23,582 bases of DNA, taken from IMG/VR virus record IMGVR_UViG_3300029787_000340, positions 1-23,582 of that record. The stretch is one strand, 5' to 3'. Under the pieces are notes generated by a model. The model worked only from the letters and a program-made list of their open reading frames with translations, ran no database searches and was not told where the DNA came from. Both the position numbers and the translations under genes were made by a program. The DNA is from a virus. This document shows, in pieces, positions 6,212 to 13,655 of the stretch; position 1 is the first letter of the stretch, and each line of letters starts with the position of its first letter.

Positions 6212-7135
6212 TTACACCCATGTTCCTGCTTTTACATTTTCGTAAACTGCATCCATGCTCCACATACCACTTGCTAAATTAGGTCCTGCATCTTCTTTAA
6301 TAATAACGACACCAGAGCCACCAGCTTTACCAGGATTACTATTACCTGCTCCACCACCGCCTCCGCCAGTATTGGCAGTTCCTGTTGCTGCTGCACCACC
6401 ATCACCACCACCTTTTCCGCCACCACCAGAGCCACCAGCACCTTCAGTCTGACTAACATCGCCACCACCTCCGCCTCCGCCACCTCTTGTGACAGAAGAA
6501 CCTGTGATTGAAGAAGCTGTACCAGCACCACCATCACCGCCATCATAATAATCGCCACCACCGCCAACATTTTGATTATCTTGACCTACAGCACCAGCTC
6601 CACCGCCTCCGCCTCCGCCACCAAGGGCGTTAGCTCCACCGCCTCCACGATTTCCGCCAGTATTACCTTGTGATGGACTTACAGGGGGTGTATTTCCAGC
6701 AGCACCACCTGCATCGTTTGCAGTACTACTCCTACCACCAACACCTCCACCTGAACCACCAGCAACAGCAGAGTCACTATTAAAGCCACCTCCACCTCCG
6801 CCTCCTGCAGAAGTTATTGTAGAAAAAACTGAATTTGAACCACTATTACCTTCTCCTTGTGGACCGCCACCAGCAGCACCACCACCACCTACAGTTATTG
6901 GATAGCCTGTAGAAGCATCAACAGAAAAACCAGTAGCAGTTCTATATCCACCTGCTCCGCCACCACCACCAACTGTAGAGCCTCCACCTGCACCACCTGC
7001 AATGACTAAGTATTCAACTGTGGTTGCATAAGAAGTAGTAGTTAAAGTTCCGCTAGAGTTAAAAGTTGTTACAACTGCTGGTTGTTCAACTGGTGGGTTG
7101 TCTACGCCTATAATTCCACCATTAAGGTCAGCCAT
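6212..7135 (-). CDS. Glycine-rich adhesin-like tail protein, first copy
   Basis: This 307-aa protein has the same plan as 5266-6210: a short N-terminal segment (MADLNGGIIGVDNPPVEQP), the TTFNSSGTLTTTSYA strand, VEYLVIAGGAGGG, a long region of Gly blocks with variable loops, the shared GNTPPVSPSQGN, then GSGVVIIKED and a C-terminal tail ending MDAVYENVKAGTWV. The tails of both copies share the pattern AS..W....VY..[IV]KA..WV, which suggests a conserved attachment or trimerisation piece. It is likely a receptor-binding or fibre-tip protein (inference from the family). It follows the 152-aa structural protein by 2 nt. Confidence 0.82.
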   Translation of the reverse strand: MADLNGGIIGVDNPPVEQPAVVTTFNSSGTLTTTSYATTVEYLVIAGGAGGGSTVGGGGGAGGYRTATGFSVDASTGYPITVGGGGAAGGGPQGEGNSGSNSVFSTITSAGGGGGGGFNSDSAVAGGSGGGVGGRSSTANDAGGAAGNTPPVSPSQGNTGGNRGGGGANALGGGGGGGGAGAVGQDNQNVGGGGDYYDGGDGGAGTASSITGSSVTRGGGGGGGGDVSQTEGAGGSGGGGKGGGDGGAAATGTANTGGGGGGAGNSNPGKAGGSGVVIIKEDAGPNLASGMWSMDAVYENVKAGTWV

Positions 7136-7137
7136 GT

Positions 7138-7596
7138 TTAGACCTCATTCCATTGAGTATTAGTAGCATCCCATTCGTAGTTGGTTATAGTTTCTCCATT
7201 ATCACCTGTATAGGTTTTACCTAACCATTTTTGATTATCTTCATCCCAAGATATTAAGACAGTATTAGAGCTAATTTCAGTTACAGTAGGATAAGTTACA
7301 GGTGCTTGCCAGTCATCATTGCTATCTAAAGACCAAGATGTATATGGTTTTGGTGATATAAATTTGTTTTTACTAGCATCATAAGTACATCCTATGCCTG
7401 CGTATTGTTTTCTAAAGTTATTATTGTATGAGGTTTGTTTCCAAGCTGTACCGCCTGTTGCGTGTGGAACGATAGATGCTACAAATGTTTCTGCATCTGC
7501 GTGTTGATCGCCACCATTGGCATCTACATCATCGTTGGATATTACTATTACTCGTAATACTTCGTTGCTTGAGTTAAGTTCTGCAAAGTGAGCCAT
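7138..7596 (-). CDS. Putative structural/tail protein, 152 aa
   Basis: The protein begins MAHFAELNSSNEVLRVIVIS and contains WKQTSYNNNFRKQYAGIGC, YDASKNKFISPKPYTSWSLD and repeated Trp-containing turns (DDWQAPV, NQKWLGKT, NTQWNEV). Phage proteins with the FRKNYAGIGY-like and FI.P.P..SW motifs are common next to fibre genes in marine phages, and I regard this as one of them; no biochemical role is known. A very strong ribosome binding site (AAGGAGG) precedes the ATG, suggesting high expression as expected of a virion component. It is the first gene before the two glycine-rich adhesins. Confidence 0.75.
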   Translation of the reverse strand: MAHFAELNSSNEVLRVIVISNDDVDANGGDQHADAETFVASIVPHATGGTAWKQTSYNNNFRKQYAGIGCTYDASKNKFISPKPYTSWSLDSNDDWQAPVTYPTVTEISSNTVLISWDEDNQKWLGKTYTGDNGETITNYEWDATNTQWNEV

Positions 7597-7610
7597 TGTT
7601 AAATACCTCC

Positions 7611-7976
7611 TTAAGCGTCATCTAGTTCTTCGTAACTAATGGTGTAAGTTAAGTCTGAGTTAGCACTTGCACCACCTTCTAAGATGTCTCCTTCTTCAAG
7701 ATAAATACTTGAGTTTTTATCTATTAAGACAAGAGTAGCATCTGCTGGAACAGCAATGGTTGATGCAAACAAAACAACTGAGCCACCACTTTTAATAACT
7801 CCCATTGTTACTGTTGCTGAGTTTGTACCATCAATATTCGCAATAATAATGCTATTTACTTTTAATAACTTGTTACTAGCACAAGTTAATAAATCAGTTG
7901 TCGTAGTAGTTGTTAAAGCTCCATTTATACTATTACCATATATCGAAGTTACTGCTACTAGATTTGGATTTGCCAT
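7611..7976 (-). CDS. Small beta-rich structural protein
   Basis: This 121-aa protein starts MANPNLVAVTSIYGNSINGA, has a TTTTTTD run, then alternating hydrophobic strands (SIIIANIDGTNSATVTMGVI, then SIYLEEGDILEGGAS) and an acidic end (YEELDDA). The pattern suggests a single beta-sandwich of the sort found in head or tail decoration proteins. It lies between the fibre-like gene (7992-9092) and the 152-aa protein. No specific family recognised; a virion role is inferred from composition and context. Confidence 0.7.
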   Translation of the reverse strand: MANPNLVAVTSIYGNSINGALTTTTTTDLLTCASNKLLKVNSIIIANIDGTNSATVTMGVIKSGGSVVLFASTIAVPADATLVLIDKNSSIYLEEGDILEGGASANSDLTYTISYEELDDA

Positions 7977-7991
7977 AATATTCTCCTAAGT

Positions 7992-9092
7992 TTAACCAAA
8001 GACTAAAGCCATAGCAATAGCTTTACCTGTTGTTGCTTTTGTATCAAGCTGGGTTTGAATTGCTGATGTGACTCCATCAACATAATTAAGTTCTGCTGCA
8101 CTAGATGTTACTAATGTTCCACCCAATTTTAAACCATTACTTCCATCATGTGATGCAATGTCTACATCTATTGATCCATCTGTAAATGTGGTGTTTTGGT
8201 TTTCATCGATACTTATTGCTATGTTAGACCCCACTGTGCTACCTGAACCAATTACTAGGTCATCTGCTGAGTCGTCTAGTGCGATATGAAAGTCTTGTGC
8301 GTTACCATCAAAAACAATCTTAGTATCTTCTGCTCCTGCATCTCCTATTGTAAGGGTGGGAGTTGTGCCTTTTAAAGCCATAGTTTGAGCAACAATATCA
8401 CCTGTAGTAGATGAGGCTGCTTGTCCTACACCAATAGATTGAGCAAACTTAATATCTTGGTTTTCATCAATTTCAATAGCAGGAGTAGTTCCTACTGCCG
8501 ATCCAAGACCTATAACTAGATCATCAGCACTATCATCTAGTCCTATATAATAATCTTGTGCATTACCATCAAAAACTAATTTAGTATCTTCAGCAGTAGC
8601 ATCACCTATGGTTAAGGTTGTACCATTAATAGATAAAGTATCTGTTACTTGTAAATCAGTAAATACATCTAATACTGCTGCACCTGAACCTGCTCCATCT
8701 AACTGAACTACCGCTACTTTTCCATTAGCAACAGTTACATTAGAGCCTGAACCTTGAGATATAATAATATTATAAGGTCCACTACTACCTGAATCAGTGG
8801 TAGCATTTTCAATTATTTGTACTCTTTTCATGGTATTTGGACCAATCGTTATAGTACAGTCAGAATCTAAAGCACCTGTATATTTAAGATACATGGCTCT
8901 ACCAGCATCTGATGCACCATCTGCTACAGTTGTAGTATGAGTATCAGCATTAGTAGTAATAGCTTCAGTGCCTATACCAAGAGCTTCTCCAATAAGTTCT
9001 AAGTTAGTATTAGTTGTTGTACCCCATGTACCACTGGCATCACCAGTACCCATTTCATTGAGTCTTAAATTGTTTACATATGAACTTGCCAT
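7992..9092 (-). CDS. Tail-fibre-like protein with internal duplication
   Basis: This 366-aa protein has an N-terminal segment (MASSYVNNLRLNEMGTGDAS followed by GTWGTTTNTNLELIGEALG) typical of marine phage fibre proteins. The middle holds two copies of a roughly 55-residue module 87 residues apart: TIGDATAEDTKLVFDGNAQD at 161 and TIGDAGAEDTKIVFDGNAQD at 248, each followed by LDDSADDLVIG and IDENQ. The end, SAAELNYVDGVTSAIQTQLD then TKATTGKAIAMALVFG, is a known kind of trimerising tail-fibre terminus. An extended trimeric fibre or spike is likely. AGGA lies about 8 nt before the ATG. No chaperone or lyase domain is visible. Confidence 0.8.
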   Translation of the reverse strand: MASSYVNNLRLNEMGTGDASGTWGTTTNTNLELIGEALGIGTEAITTNADTHTTTVADGASDAGRAMYLKYTGALDSDCTITIGPNTMKRVQIIENATTDSGSSGPYNIIISQGSGSNVTVANGKVAVVQLDGAGSGAAVLDVFTDLQVTDTLSINGTTLTIGDATAEDTKLVFDGNAQDYYIGLDDSADDLVIGLGSAVGTTPAIEIDENQDIKFAQSIGVGQAASSTTGDIVAQTMALKGTTPTLTIGDAGAEDTKIVFDGNAQDFHIALDDSADDLVIGSGSTVGSNIAISIDENQNTTFTDGSIDVDIASHDGSNGLKLGGTLVTSSAAELNYVDGVTSAIQTQLDTKATTGKAIAMALVFG

Positions 9093-9124
9093 ATTATTTC
9101 CTCGTGTTAATCATAATATAATTT

Positions 9125-9655
9125 TTAAGCAACTTCACTCCAATTAGGTGTTTGTGAAGTGCTTATCGTTGAGTAGTTAGGTGTTTGAGATGTATCTACT
9201 AATCCCCAAACATTAACTCCGCCTAAACCTGATGTTGTTAATAATCCTGTTATATCTACATCTGCTGCTGCTGTTGGAGTAACTGAACCTAATGAAGATG
9301 TTGCAGCTCCAAGTGTAATAGGTAATATATTATTACTAATAATACTTTCATCACCTAAACCACTTGTTGATGTAACTGCAGATACGCCAACAATAGCAAC
9401 TGCTTGTACAGCCATTGTTCCAACTGCACTTGTTCCTGATTGTCCTGTAACTGGTAAAACATTAACTGTAACTAATGATTCATTACCTAATGCAGAAGTA
9501 CCTGCTACGCCTGTAACTGAAACATTTGCTACACCTGTAACTGTTTCTGAGCCTAAAGCTGAAGTTCCTGCTACCCCTGTTAAAGAAACAGGTATAGGTT
9601 CACCAAAGGTTAATTGACCCCAAGTACCTCTACCCCAACCAGTTATATTAGCCAT
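9125..9655 (-). CDS. Repeat protein with six GTSALG-type units, tail-associated
   Basis: This 176-aa protein starts MANITGWGRGTWGQLTFGEP, then has about six imperfect repeats of 21-23 residues built on V.VTGVAGTSALGSE: GTSALGSE, GTSALGNE, GTSAVGTM, STSGLGDE, ATSSLGSV and TTSGLGGV. The end carries SQTPNYSTISTSQTPNWSEV, a doubled SQTPN[YW] motif that I associate with termini of marine phage structural proteins. A repetitive beta-solenoid or fibrous element of the tail is likely (inference). Unit number is a candidate for variation between relatives. Confidence 0.75.
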   Translation of the reverse strand: MANITGWGRGTWGQLTFGEPIPVSLTGVAGTSALGSETVTGVANVSVTGVAGTSALGNESLVTVNVLPVTGQSGTSAVGTMAVQAVAIVGVSAVTSTSGLGDESIISNNILPITLGAATSSLGSVTPTAAADVDITGLLTTSGLGGVNVWGLVDTSQTPNYSTISTSQTPNWSEVA

Positions 9656-9663
9656 AAGCTAAA

Positions 9664-10095
9664 TTACGCTATTCTTATAATTGCGTTAGATGCATCTGCT
9701 GTAGGAAATTGAATAGTAAAAGCACCTGCTGTAGATGTTTTATCTCCACCAAAATCAAATACTGCAACTGCTGGATCGCCTGATTGTGTATCGTTATAGA
9801 TCATACATCCTCTAGCAGTAACAGTAGCTGTACCAAAAGTTAAATCAGCAAAGTCTGTAAATGCAGTTGTACCTGAACTTGTAGGATTTATATTGGTTAA
9901 TGCTGCACCACCAGAAGTATAATTAGTTCCAGATGCTTGATTGGTTGTAGTAAAAGCTGTGGTAGCTGCACCCATTGTTGCACTTGAAGTATACAAAGCT
10001 AGTTTAAAAGAATTACCTCCAGAAGCTAAAAAATTATGCTTACCTTCTAAAAGTTCTTTTTTAAAGCTAGTTGCCATTGCTTGTGTTATTGCCAT
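9664..10095 (-). CDS. Putative structural protein, 143 aa
   Basis: The protein begins MAITQAMATSFKKELLEGKH, and includes FKLALYTSSATMGAATTAFT, a TNQASGTNYTSGGAAL segment, and ARGCMIYNDTQSGDPAVAVF, then DFGGDKTSTAGAFTIQFP. Proteins of this type (SFK.ELL.G.H...K.ALY) are found repeatedly among virion genes of environmental phages; the role is unknown, perhaps a tail or baseplate component. The ATG overlaps the preceding stop by one base. No membrane or signal segment. Confidence 0.75.
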   Translation of the reverse strand: MAITQAMATSFKKELLEGKHNFLASGGNSFKLALYTSSATMGAATTAFTTTNQASGTNYTSGGAALTNINPTSSGTTAFTDFADLTFGTATVTARGCMIYNDTQSGDPAVAVFDFGGDKTSTAGAFTIQFPTADASNAIIRIA

Positions 10096-10385
10096 TATAG
10101 TCTCCTAATAATATTTGCTAAGTCTTTATGACCTTGTTTTTCTAATTCATTACATACTGTGCAAATGTGGTTTTTAATACCTTCTTTTACATAATATGTT
10201 ATGACCATTTTTGTTCTATCTCTAAACGCATGAGCCTGTGCTTTTATCATAGGATCAGCATTATCACTTATAGAAATTATTTTATCTGTTGCCATTTCTG
10301 CAACTTCTTCAGGCGTATGCCCTCTATTTTGAGTTGTTTTAACTCCTAAATCACCTATAGCAATTTTAAATTCATCTGTATGCAT
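10095..10385 (-). CDS. Conserved-looking small helical protein, unknown
   Basis: This 96-aa protein is charged and mainly helical by composition: MHTDEFKIAIGDLGVKTTQN, GHTPEEVAEMATDKIISISD, MIKAQAHAFRDRTKMVITYY, then KNHICTVCNELEKQGHKDLA. Two Cys in ICTVC could bind a metal but form only half a site. Both ends are coupled by TAATG to neighbours (10385 and 10095). I recognise it only as a type seen in marine phage structural regions; no function can be given. Confidence 0.72.
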   Translation of the reverse strand: MHTDEFKIAIGDLGVKTTQNRGHTPEEVAEMATDKIISISDNADPMIKAQAHAFRDRTKMVITYYVKEGIKNHICTVCNELEKQGHKDLANIIRRL

Positions 10386-11119
10386 TAATACTTATTTGGT
10401 TCTGTTGGTTCAGTTAAGTTTAAATCTTTTCTATTAATTATGCCAACAGGTTTAGATTCTGGTTCTAATTGCATTTCTGAAAGATTGCATACTTTCATAC
10501 CTGCACCATTTTGATAACTTACTTTAGGATCATTTAATCTATGATATCCATAAAGTTTTTCTTCAAAACCTATATCAGTATCTAATAATGTAGATCGTGG
10601 TGCTACTTCTATTTGCATACCAGCATTAATACATTTAGATAACCAAAACTCAGTGCATGATCTACCAGCTTCTGCAAAATGCATATTGTTTCTATAAGTA
10701 AAATCTATACCAAATAAAGATATTTTTTTAACTTTACTCCATAAAGCATAAGCTATTGTGTATGGAATTGTGTTATTAAAATAAGAACAACCTAAATCAC
10801 CTACAATAGATTCTATTGGATATTCTACTGCAGAAGGAACTCTATCATCTAATTCACAAGTATAAATAGGAAACTCGCACTGAGGTAAGTATTTACGCAT
10901 CATTGGAGTCATAGTTCCAGCATCTTCAGTATCTAAAAATCTACTCATAGGGTCTAAAATAAAAGCTCTATCTATTCTAGGTAATACGCCTATCATTGCA
11001 TTTATTGCCCATACTTCATCAAATTCTACGCTATGTGTTTGTGCAAGATGAAAGTCTATTTGACTTTGACCCATAGCAACTATAGCTACACTTGAACCTT
11101 CTAATTCTTTATTAGGCAT
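10385..11119 (-). CDS. MAF/DUF115-like protein (possible glycosyltransferase-type fold)
   Basis: This 244-aa protein opens with a Rossmann-like beta-loop (SSVAIVAMGQSQIDFHLAQ), followed by FDEVWAINAMIGVLPRIDRA and a FILDP strand. Later it has GCSYFNNTIPYTIAYALWSK, KKISLFGIDFTYRN and FWLSKCINAGMQIEVAPRST. This order resembles the motility-accessory-factor / DUF115 group (6-hydroxymethylpterin pyrophosphokinase MptE-like fold), whose bacterial members act in nonulosonic-acid transfer. A sugar-transfer role on virion proteins is possible, but substrate and activity are not shown by the sequence. It overlaps the adaptor gene upstream by 8 nt and is coupled downstream by TAATG. Confidence 0.62.
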   Translation of the reverse strand: MPNKELEGSSVAIVAMGQSQIDFHLAQTHSVEFDEVWAINAMIGVLPRIDRAFILDPMSRFLDTEDAGTMTPMMRKYLPQCEFPIYTCELDDRVPSAVEYPIESIVGDLGCSYFNNTIPYTIAYALWSKVKKISLFGIDFTYRNNMHFAEAGRSCTEFWLSKCINAGMQIEVAPRSTLLDTDIGFEEKLYGYHRLNDPKVSYQNGAGMKVCNLSEMQLEPESKPVGIINRKDLNLTEPTEPNKY

Positions 11120-11756
11120 TTATTTTACGCTGTCCATCTCTATAAGCATCTTTACGATTATATCCATCTGATTCTAAAGTTAGTCTACCTAATGCTTCTT
11201 GAAATCTTTTTTCATAATTTACTAGAATATCTGGTTCACCTTTCATAAATACATAGGCTTCACATAAAGAAGCATATAACAATACTTCTGGTGCATTTGT
11301 TCCTAACCAGCTAGTGCCATCAGCAGAAGCTGTTATAGATTCAGGTATATAAAAATAGTGTAGTTCTACTGTAAATCCTGAGCTTGGAGTTGGTCCAATA
11401 ATAAATGTGTCATCATCAAACTGTGCGTAATGTTTTGGTGTTCCTGTTGTAGCAGCCACAGGATAGGCTTCTCGTATAAAACTTACATCTGTATTTAAAA
11501 GATAAGTGTAATTATTACTGCTATCTAATACTGCTAAAGAGTATGGATATAAATAATCACTAGGAGAAGATAAGTATTGATTACCAGAAGTTAAACTACC
11601 AGTTACATTTTTTCTAAAATTTGGTAACTCAACAGATTTAATAATTCTTTGTTCTGCTTGAGTAATAATAGTTGCTAAATCAGCAACAAATGTTGATTCT
11701 GTATTTTGCGTATAATCTTGTATCGCTGATTTTAATGTTGTAAATGTCCAACTCAT
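11112..11756 (-). CDS. Head-to-tail adaptor-like protein (SU10-adaptor-type)
   Basis: This 214-aa protein begins MSWTFTTLKSAIQDYTQNTE. Its diagnostic stretch is ITQAEQRIIKSVELPNFRKN followed by TGSLTSGNQYLSSPSDYLYP, and later PKHYAQFDDDTFIIGPTPSS and the helix LYASLCEAYVFMKGEPDILV. I recognise this as the family of phage adaptor proteins typified by podovirus SU10, which sit below the portal as a ring and connect it to the tail. It overlaps the zinc-ribbon gene by ATGA (11753-11756). The head-side neighbour at 12318-13013 may be a second adaptor. Confidence 0.78.
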   Translation of the reverse strand: MSWTFTTLKSAIQDYTQNTESTFVADLATIITQAEQRIIKSVELPNFRKNVTGSLTSGNQYLSSPSDYLYPYSLAVLDSSNNYTYLLNTDVSFIREAYPVAATTGTPKHYAQFDDDTFIIGPTPSSGFTVELHYFYIPESITASADGTSWLGTNAPEVLLYASLCEAYVFMKGEPDILVNYEKRFQEALGRLTLESDGYNRKDAYRDGQRKINA

Positions 11757-12091
11757 GATGTGCTCACTGTTACTTTTCCTATTTCACCTTTAATATCTAA
11801 ACCCATAGTGCTTGAGCCAAATTCTGTAACTCCACCACCAATAGGATCAAAGGCAAAATATCTTGTTGATTCTGCTTCTCCTGTATCTACTCTAGGATTA
11901 TAAAGACTTTCATTATCACTGGTATCTATATCACCTAATTTAAGTTGCGGTTGATCAATATCAAAACATTCATTGCATACACGCAAACCATTTCTTTTGC
12001 TATCAACAATTTCATATCTAAGATCATTTAATTTATAGGAAAATCCACAACGATCACATATTCCTAATGCTTTTTTACCTTGTGCGTACAT
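11753..12091 (-). CDS. Zinc-ribbon-like structural-region protein
   Basis: This 112-aa protein has two CxxC knuckles, Cys12-x-x-Cys15 (GICDRCGFSYKL) and Cys39-x-x-Cys42 (RVCNECFD), separated by 23 residues with LRYEIVDSKRNGL: a standard treble-clef or zinc-ribbon spacing. The C-terminal half is acidic and Gly-rich (DTGEAESTRYFAFDPIGGGV). Proteins of this type sit between adaptor genes in many marine phages; their role is unknown, possibly a virion connector component. Coupled by TAATG to the gene upstream and by ATGA to the adaptor downstream. Confidence 0.75.
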   Translation of the reverse strand: MYAQGKKALGICDRCGFSYKLNDLRYEIVDSKRNGLRVCNECFDIDQPQLKLGDIDTSDNESLYNPRVDTGEAESTRYFAFDPIGGGVTEFGSSTMGLDIKGEIGKVTVSTS

Positions 12092-12318
12092 TAGTATATT
12101 TTCCTAATAGTATAATTAAATGGATTTACAGAAGATTTAGTATATAGATTACCTTCTATATCAATGCCTTTTAAAAAAGTATTATTAATTTTAATTATTT
12201 TTTTTAGTTGTATAGTAAAAGTATTAGACATATTGCCTTCTTTATCATACTCAACAACTATTATTTCATACTGTTCTTTAATAATTTTATAATAAAACTC
12301 TACTAATTTTTTAAACAT
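12091..12318 (-). CDS. Small basic protein, unknown
   Basis: This 75-aa protein is rich in Ile, Lys, Asn and Tyr: MFKKLVEFYYKIIKEQYEII at the start, FTIQLKKIIKINNTFLKGID in the middle, and PFNYTIRKIY at the end. The second half looks like a small beta domain. There is no signal peptide. Both start and stop overlap neighbours by one base (TAATG at 12318 and 12091), which supports a real gene. No family recognised and no function proposed. Confidence 0.7.
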   Translation of the reverse strand: MFKKLVEFYYKIIKEQYEIIVVEYDKEGNMSNTFTIQLKKIIKINNTFLKGIDIEGNLYTKSSVNPFNYTIRKIY

Positions 12319-13013
12319 TATCTATAAAAACTTACATCTGGAACAAATCTAACTGGTGCTTTTTCTCTATCAGCTTGAGTTACTTCTTCCCATAGCTCCA
12401 TATAGCGTTGTCGTATCATAGGAACTCTCTGTTGAGCCTCTGGTGACTTACAAGCTAAATTATATGCTAGAGCATAGGTTAGGCATGGAAGGTATCTAGA
12501 AGGCACATCAGCATTTAAAGTGCCAACTGTACCAACATCTTCTATGCGTTTTACATAATCGTAAACAAGTGTGTATGTTTGTGCTGAGTCAGGAGTTGCC
12601 CAAAGAATTATTTTTACTGCATCATTGTCTTTATCTACAAAAAACTGTGTAGGTTTTGATTGAGTAAGTTTTTTAGCTTGATGTGCATATTCTGTTCTAG
12701 ATATACGATTTAATCTTTGATCAAACTGTTTATTAGTATCTGCTGCATCAGTTCTAATAAAAACATCTACAATATCTAATGCACTTGAATCTACTGTATA
12801 GCTACTTGTACCTGCAGTAAGAGTTGTTGAACCTTGTTCTATAGTCCATAAGTTAAGACCTTTGTTTTGCCATTCTAAAAATACAAGATTAAGTGCTCGT
12901 TTAGCACTTCTATAACTATAACCTGAACGCAGTTCTAGACCACAAAGATCATAAGACTCTTCCATAATTTCACTTATGTCTAAGTTAAATGTTGTTGTTC
13001 CACTTGTTGCCAT
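12318..13013 (-). CDS. Putative head-tail connector/adaptor protein
   Basis: This 231-aa protein has an N-terminal helical part (ISEIMEESYDLCGLELRSGY then SYRSAKRALNLVFLEWQNKG), a strand section (LWTIEQGSTTLTAGTSSYTV), a PTQFFVDKDNDAVKIILWAT segment, and C-terminal helices (LPCLTYALAYNLACKSPEAQ). This helix, strand, helix plan resembles tail-tubular/gp4-type adaptors of podoviruses, which bind the portal ring. The identification rests on pattern and position. An AGGA ribosome site precedes the ATG at 13013. Confidence 0.68.
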   Translation of the reverse strand: MATSGTTTFNLDISEIMEESYDLCGLELRSGYSYRSAKRALNLVFLEWQNKGLNLWTIEQGSTTLTAGTSSYTVDSSALDIVDVFIRTDAADTNKQFDQRLNRISRTEYAHQAKKLTQSKPTQFFVDKDNDAVKIILWATPDSAQTYTLVYDYVKRIEDVGTVGTLNADVPSRYLPCLTYALAYNLACKSPEAQQRVPMIRQRYMELWEEVTQADREKAPVRFVPDVSFYR

Positions 13014-13025
13014 AGTAATCCTGTA

Positions 13026-13328
13026 TTAACACTTCCACCTTCTACGAGCCTGTCTTATTCTAGAATTAGGATCGTTTCGTGTTTTAGCTGAACTTCTTTT
13101 AAGTTGACCTAATGATCTTGCACAGTAAGACTTTCTGCGTTTTGCAGCCTTACTACCTTTTTTTACTTTACCTGTTACTGCTGTTTTAAGTTTAGAACCT
13201 GGATTTGCTTTGCGATAGGCTGCAACTCCTTTTTTGGTCATACCAGCACCAGACTTAGTAGAACGATAATTAGCTCCTTTACCCCTAGTTGTTTTGGGTA
13301 TAGGATTTTCTCGTTTTCGTTTGGTCAT
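13026..13328 (-). CDS. Basic KRKR protein (DUF6321-like), putative nucleic-acid binding
   Basis: This 100-aa protein has about one third Lys/Arg: MTKRKRENPIPKTTRGKGAN, GAGMTKKGVAAYRKANPGSK, AKRRKSYCARSLGQLKRSSA, ending RQARRRWKC. The GAGMT..G...YR..NPGSKL..AVT and RRKS[YF]CAR patterns match, from memory, a family (DUF6321) shared by marine phages and some giant viruses. Function is unknown; DNA condensation in the capsid, or attachment to packaged DNA, is the natural guess from charge. It lies between the connector gene and another basic protein. Confidence 0.8.
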   Translation of the reverse strand: MTKRKRENPIPKTTRGKGANYRSTKSGAGMTKKGVAAYRKANPGSKLKTAVTGKVKKGSKAAKRRKSYCARSLGQLKRSSAKTRNDPNSRIRQARRRWKC

Positions 13329-13342
13329 TTAAAAAAAGTTAA

Positions 13343-13588
13343 TTAACCTTTACCACCTTTAGGCATATATTTAGATGACTTTCCGCCACCTGACATACCT
13401 CCTTTAGTTCTTTTCTTTTTTACACCTGGTTCGCTAGTAAAGCTAGTATCACCACCGCCAAACATATTTCTTACATATTCATTGTAAGATTGTATTTTAG
13501 CTTCTTTGCCTACTTCAGTTTTCATACCACCAGCAGCTTTATACTTAGATGATTTACCACCACCTTTCATGTATTTAGATTTTTTCAT
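13343..13588 (-). CDS. Small Lys/Gly-rich repeat protein
   Basis: This 81-aa basic protein is built around a duplicated module: GGGKSSKYKAAGG (residues 9-21) and GGGKSSKYMPKGG (67-79), each next to a KYM. Between them lies IQSYNEYVRNMFGGGDTSF. No known domain. Composition suggests a disordered, nucleic-acid-binding or virion-interior protein (inference). It follows the imperfect terminator-like hairpin at 13612-13640, and is the middle one of three consecutive basic genes. Confidence 0.72.
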   Translation of the reverse strand: MKKSKYMKGGGKSSKYKAAGGMKTEVGKEAKIQSYNEYVRNMFGGGDTSFTSEPGVKKKRTKGGMSGGGKSSKYMPKGGKG

Positions 13589-13611
13589 AAGTTACCTTTT
13601 AAATTAAATAG

Positions 13612-13640
13612 TTATAGTACCCTCTGTAAGGGTACTATAA
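13612..13640 (-). terminator. 11-bp perfect hairpin, terminator-like
   Basis: TTATAGTACCC pairs perfectly with GGGTACTATAA around a 7-nt loop. It lies in the 67-nt gap between the H1-like gene (stop 13656) and the next start (13588). Downstream on the minus strand is CTATTTAATTT, T-rich but not a pure T-run, so it is a weak intrinsic terminator, a processing site or an operator. The stem itself is clear. Confidence 0.5.
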
Positions 13641-13655
13641 ACAAAGTGAGTTATG

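Noticed and set aside
5750-6452. + strand Pro-rich open frames opposite the glycine-rich genes
   Set aside because: They are the complement of GGX glycine codons (CCX reads as Pro). They lack ribosome sites and sit opposite clear minus-strand genes.
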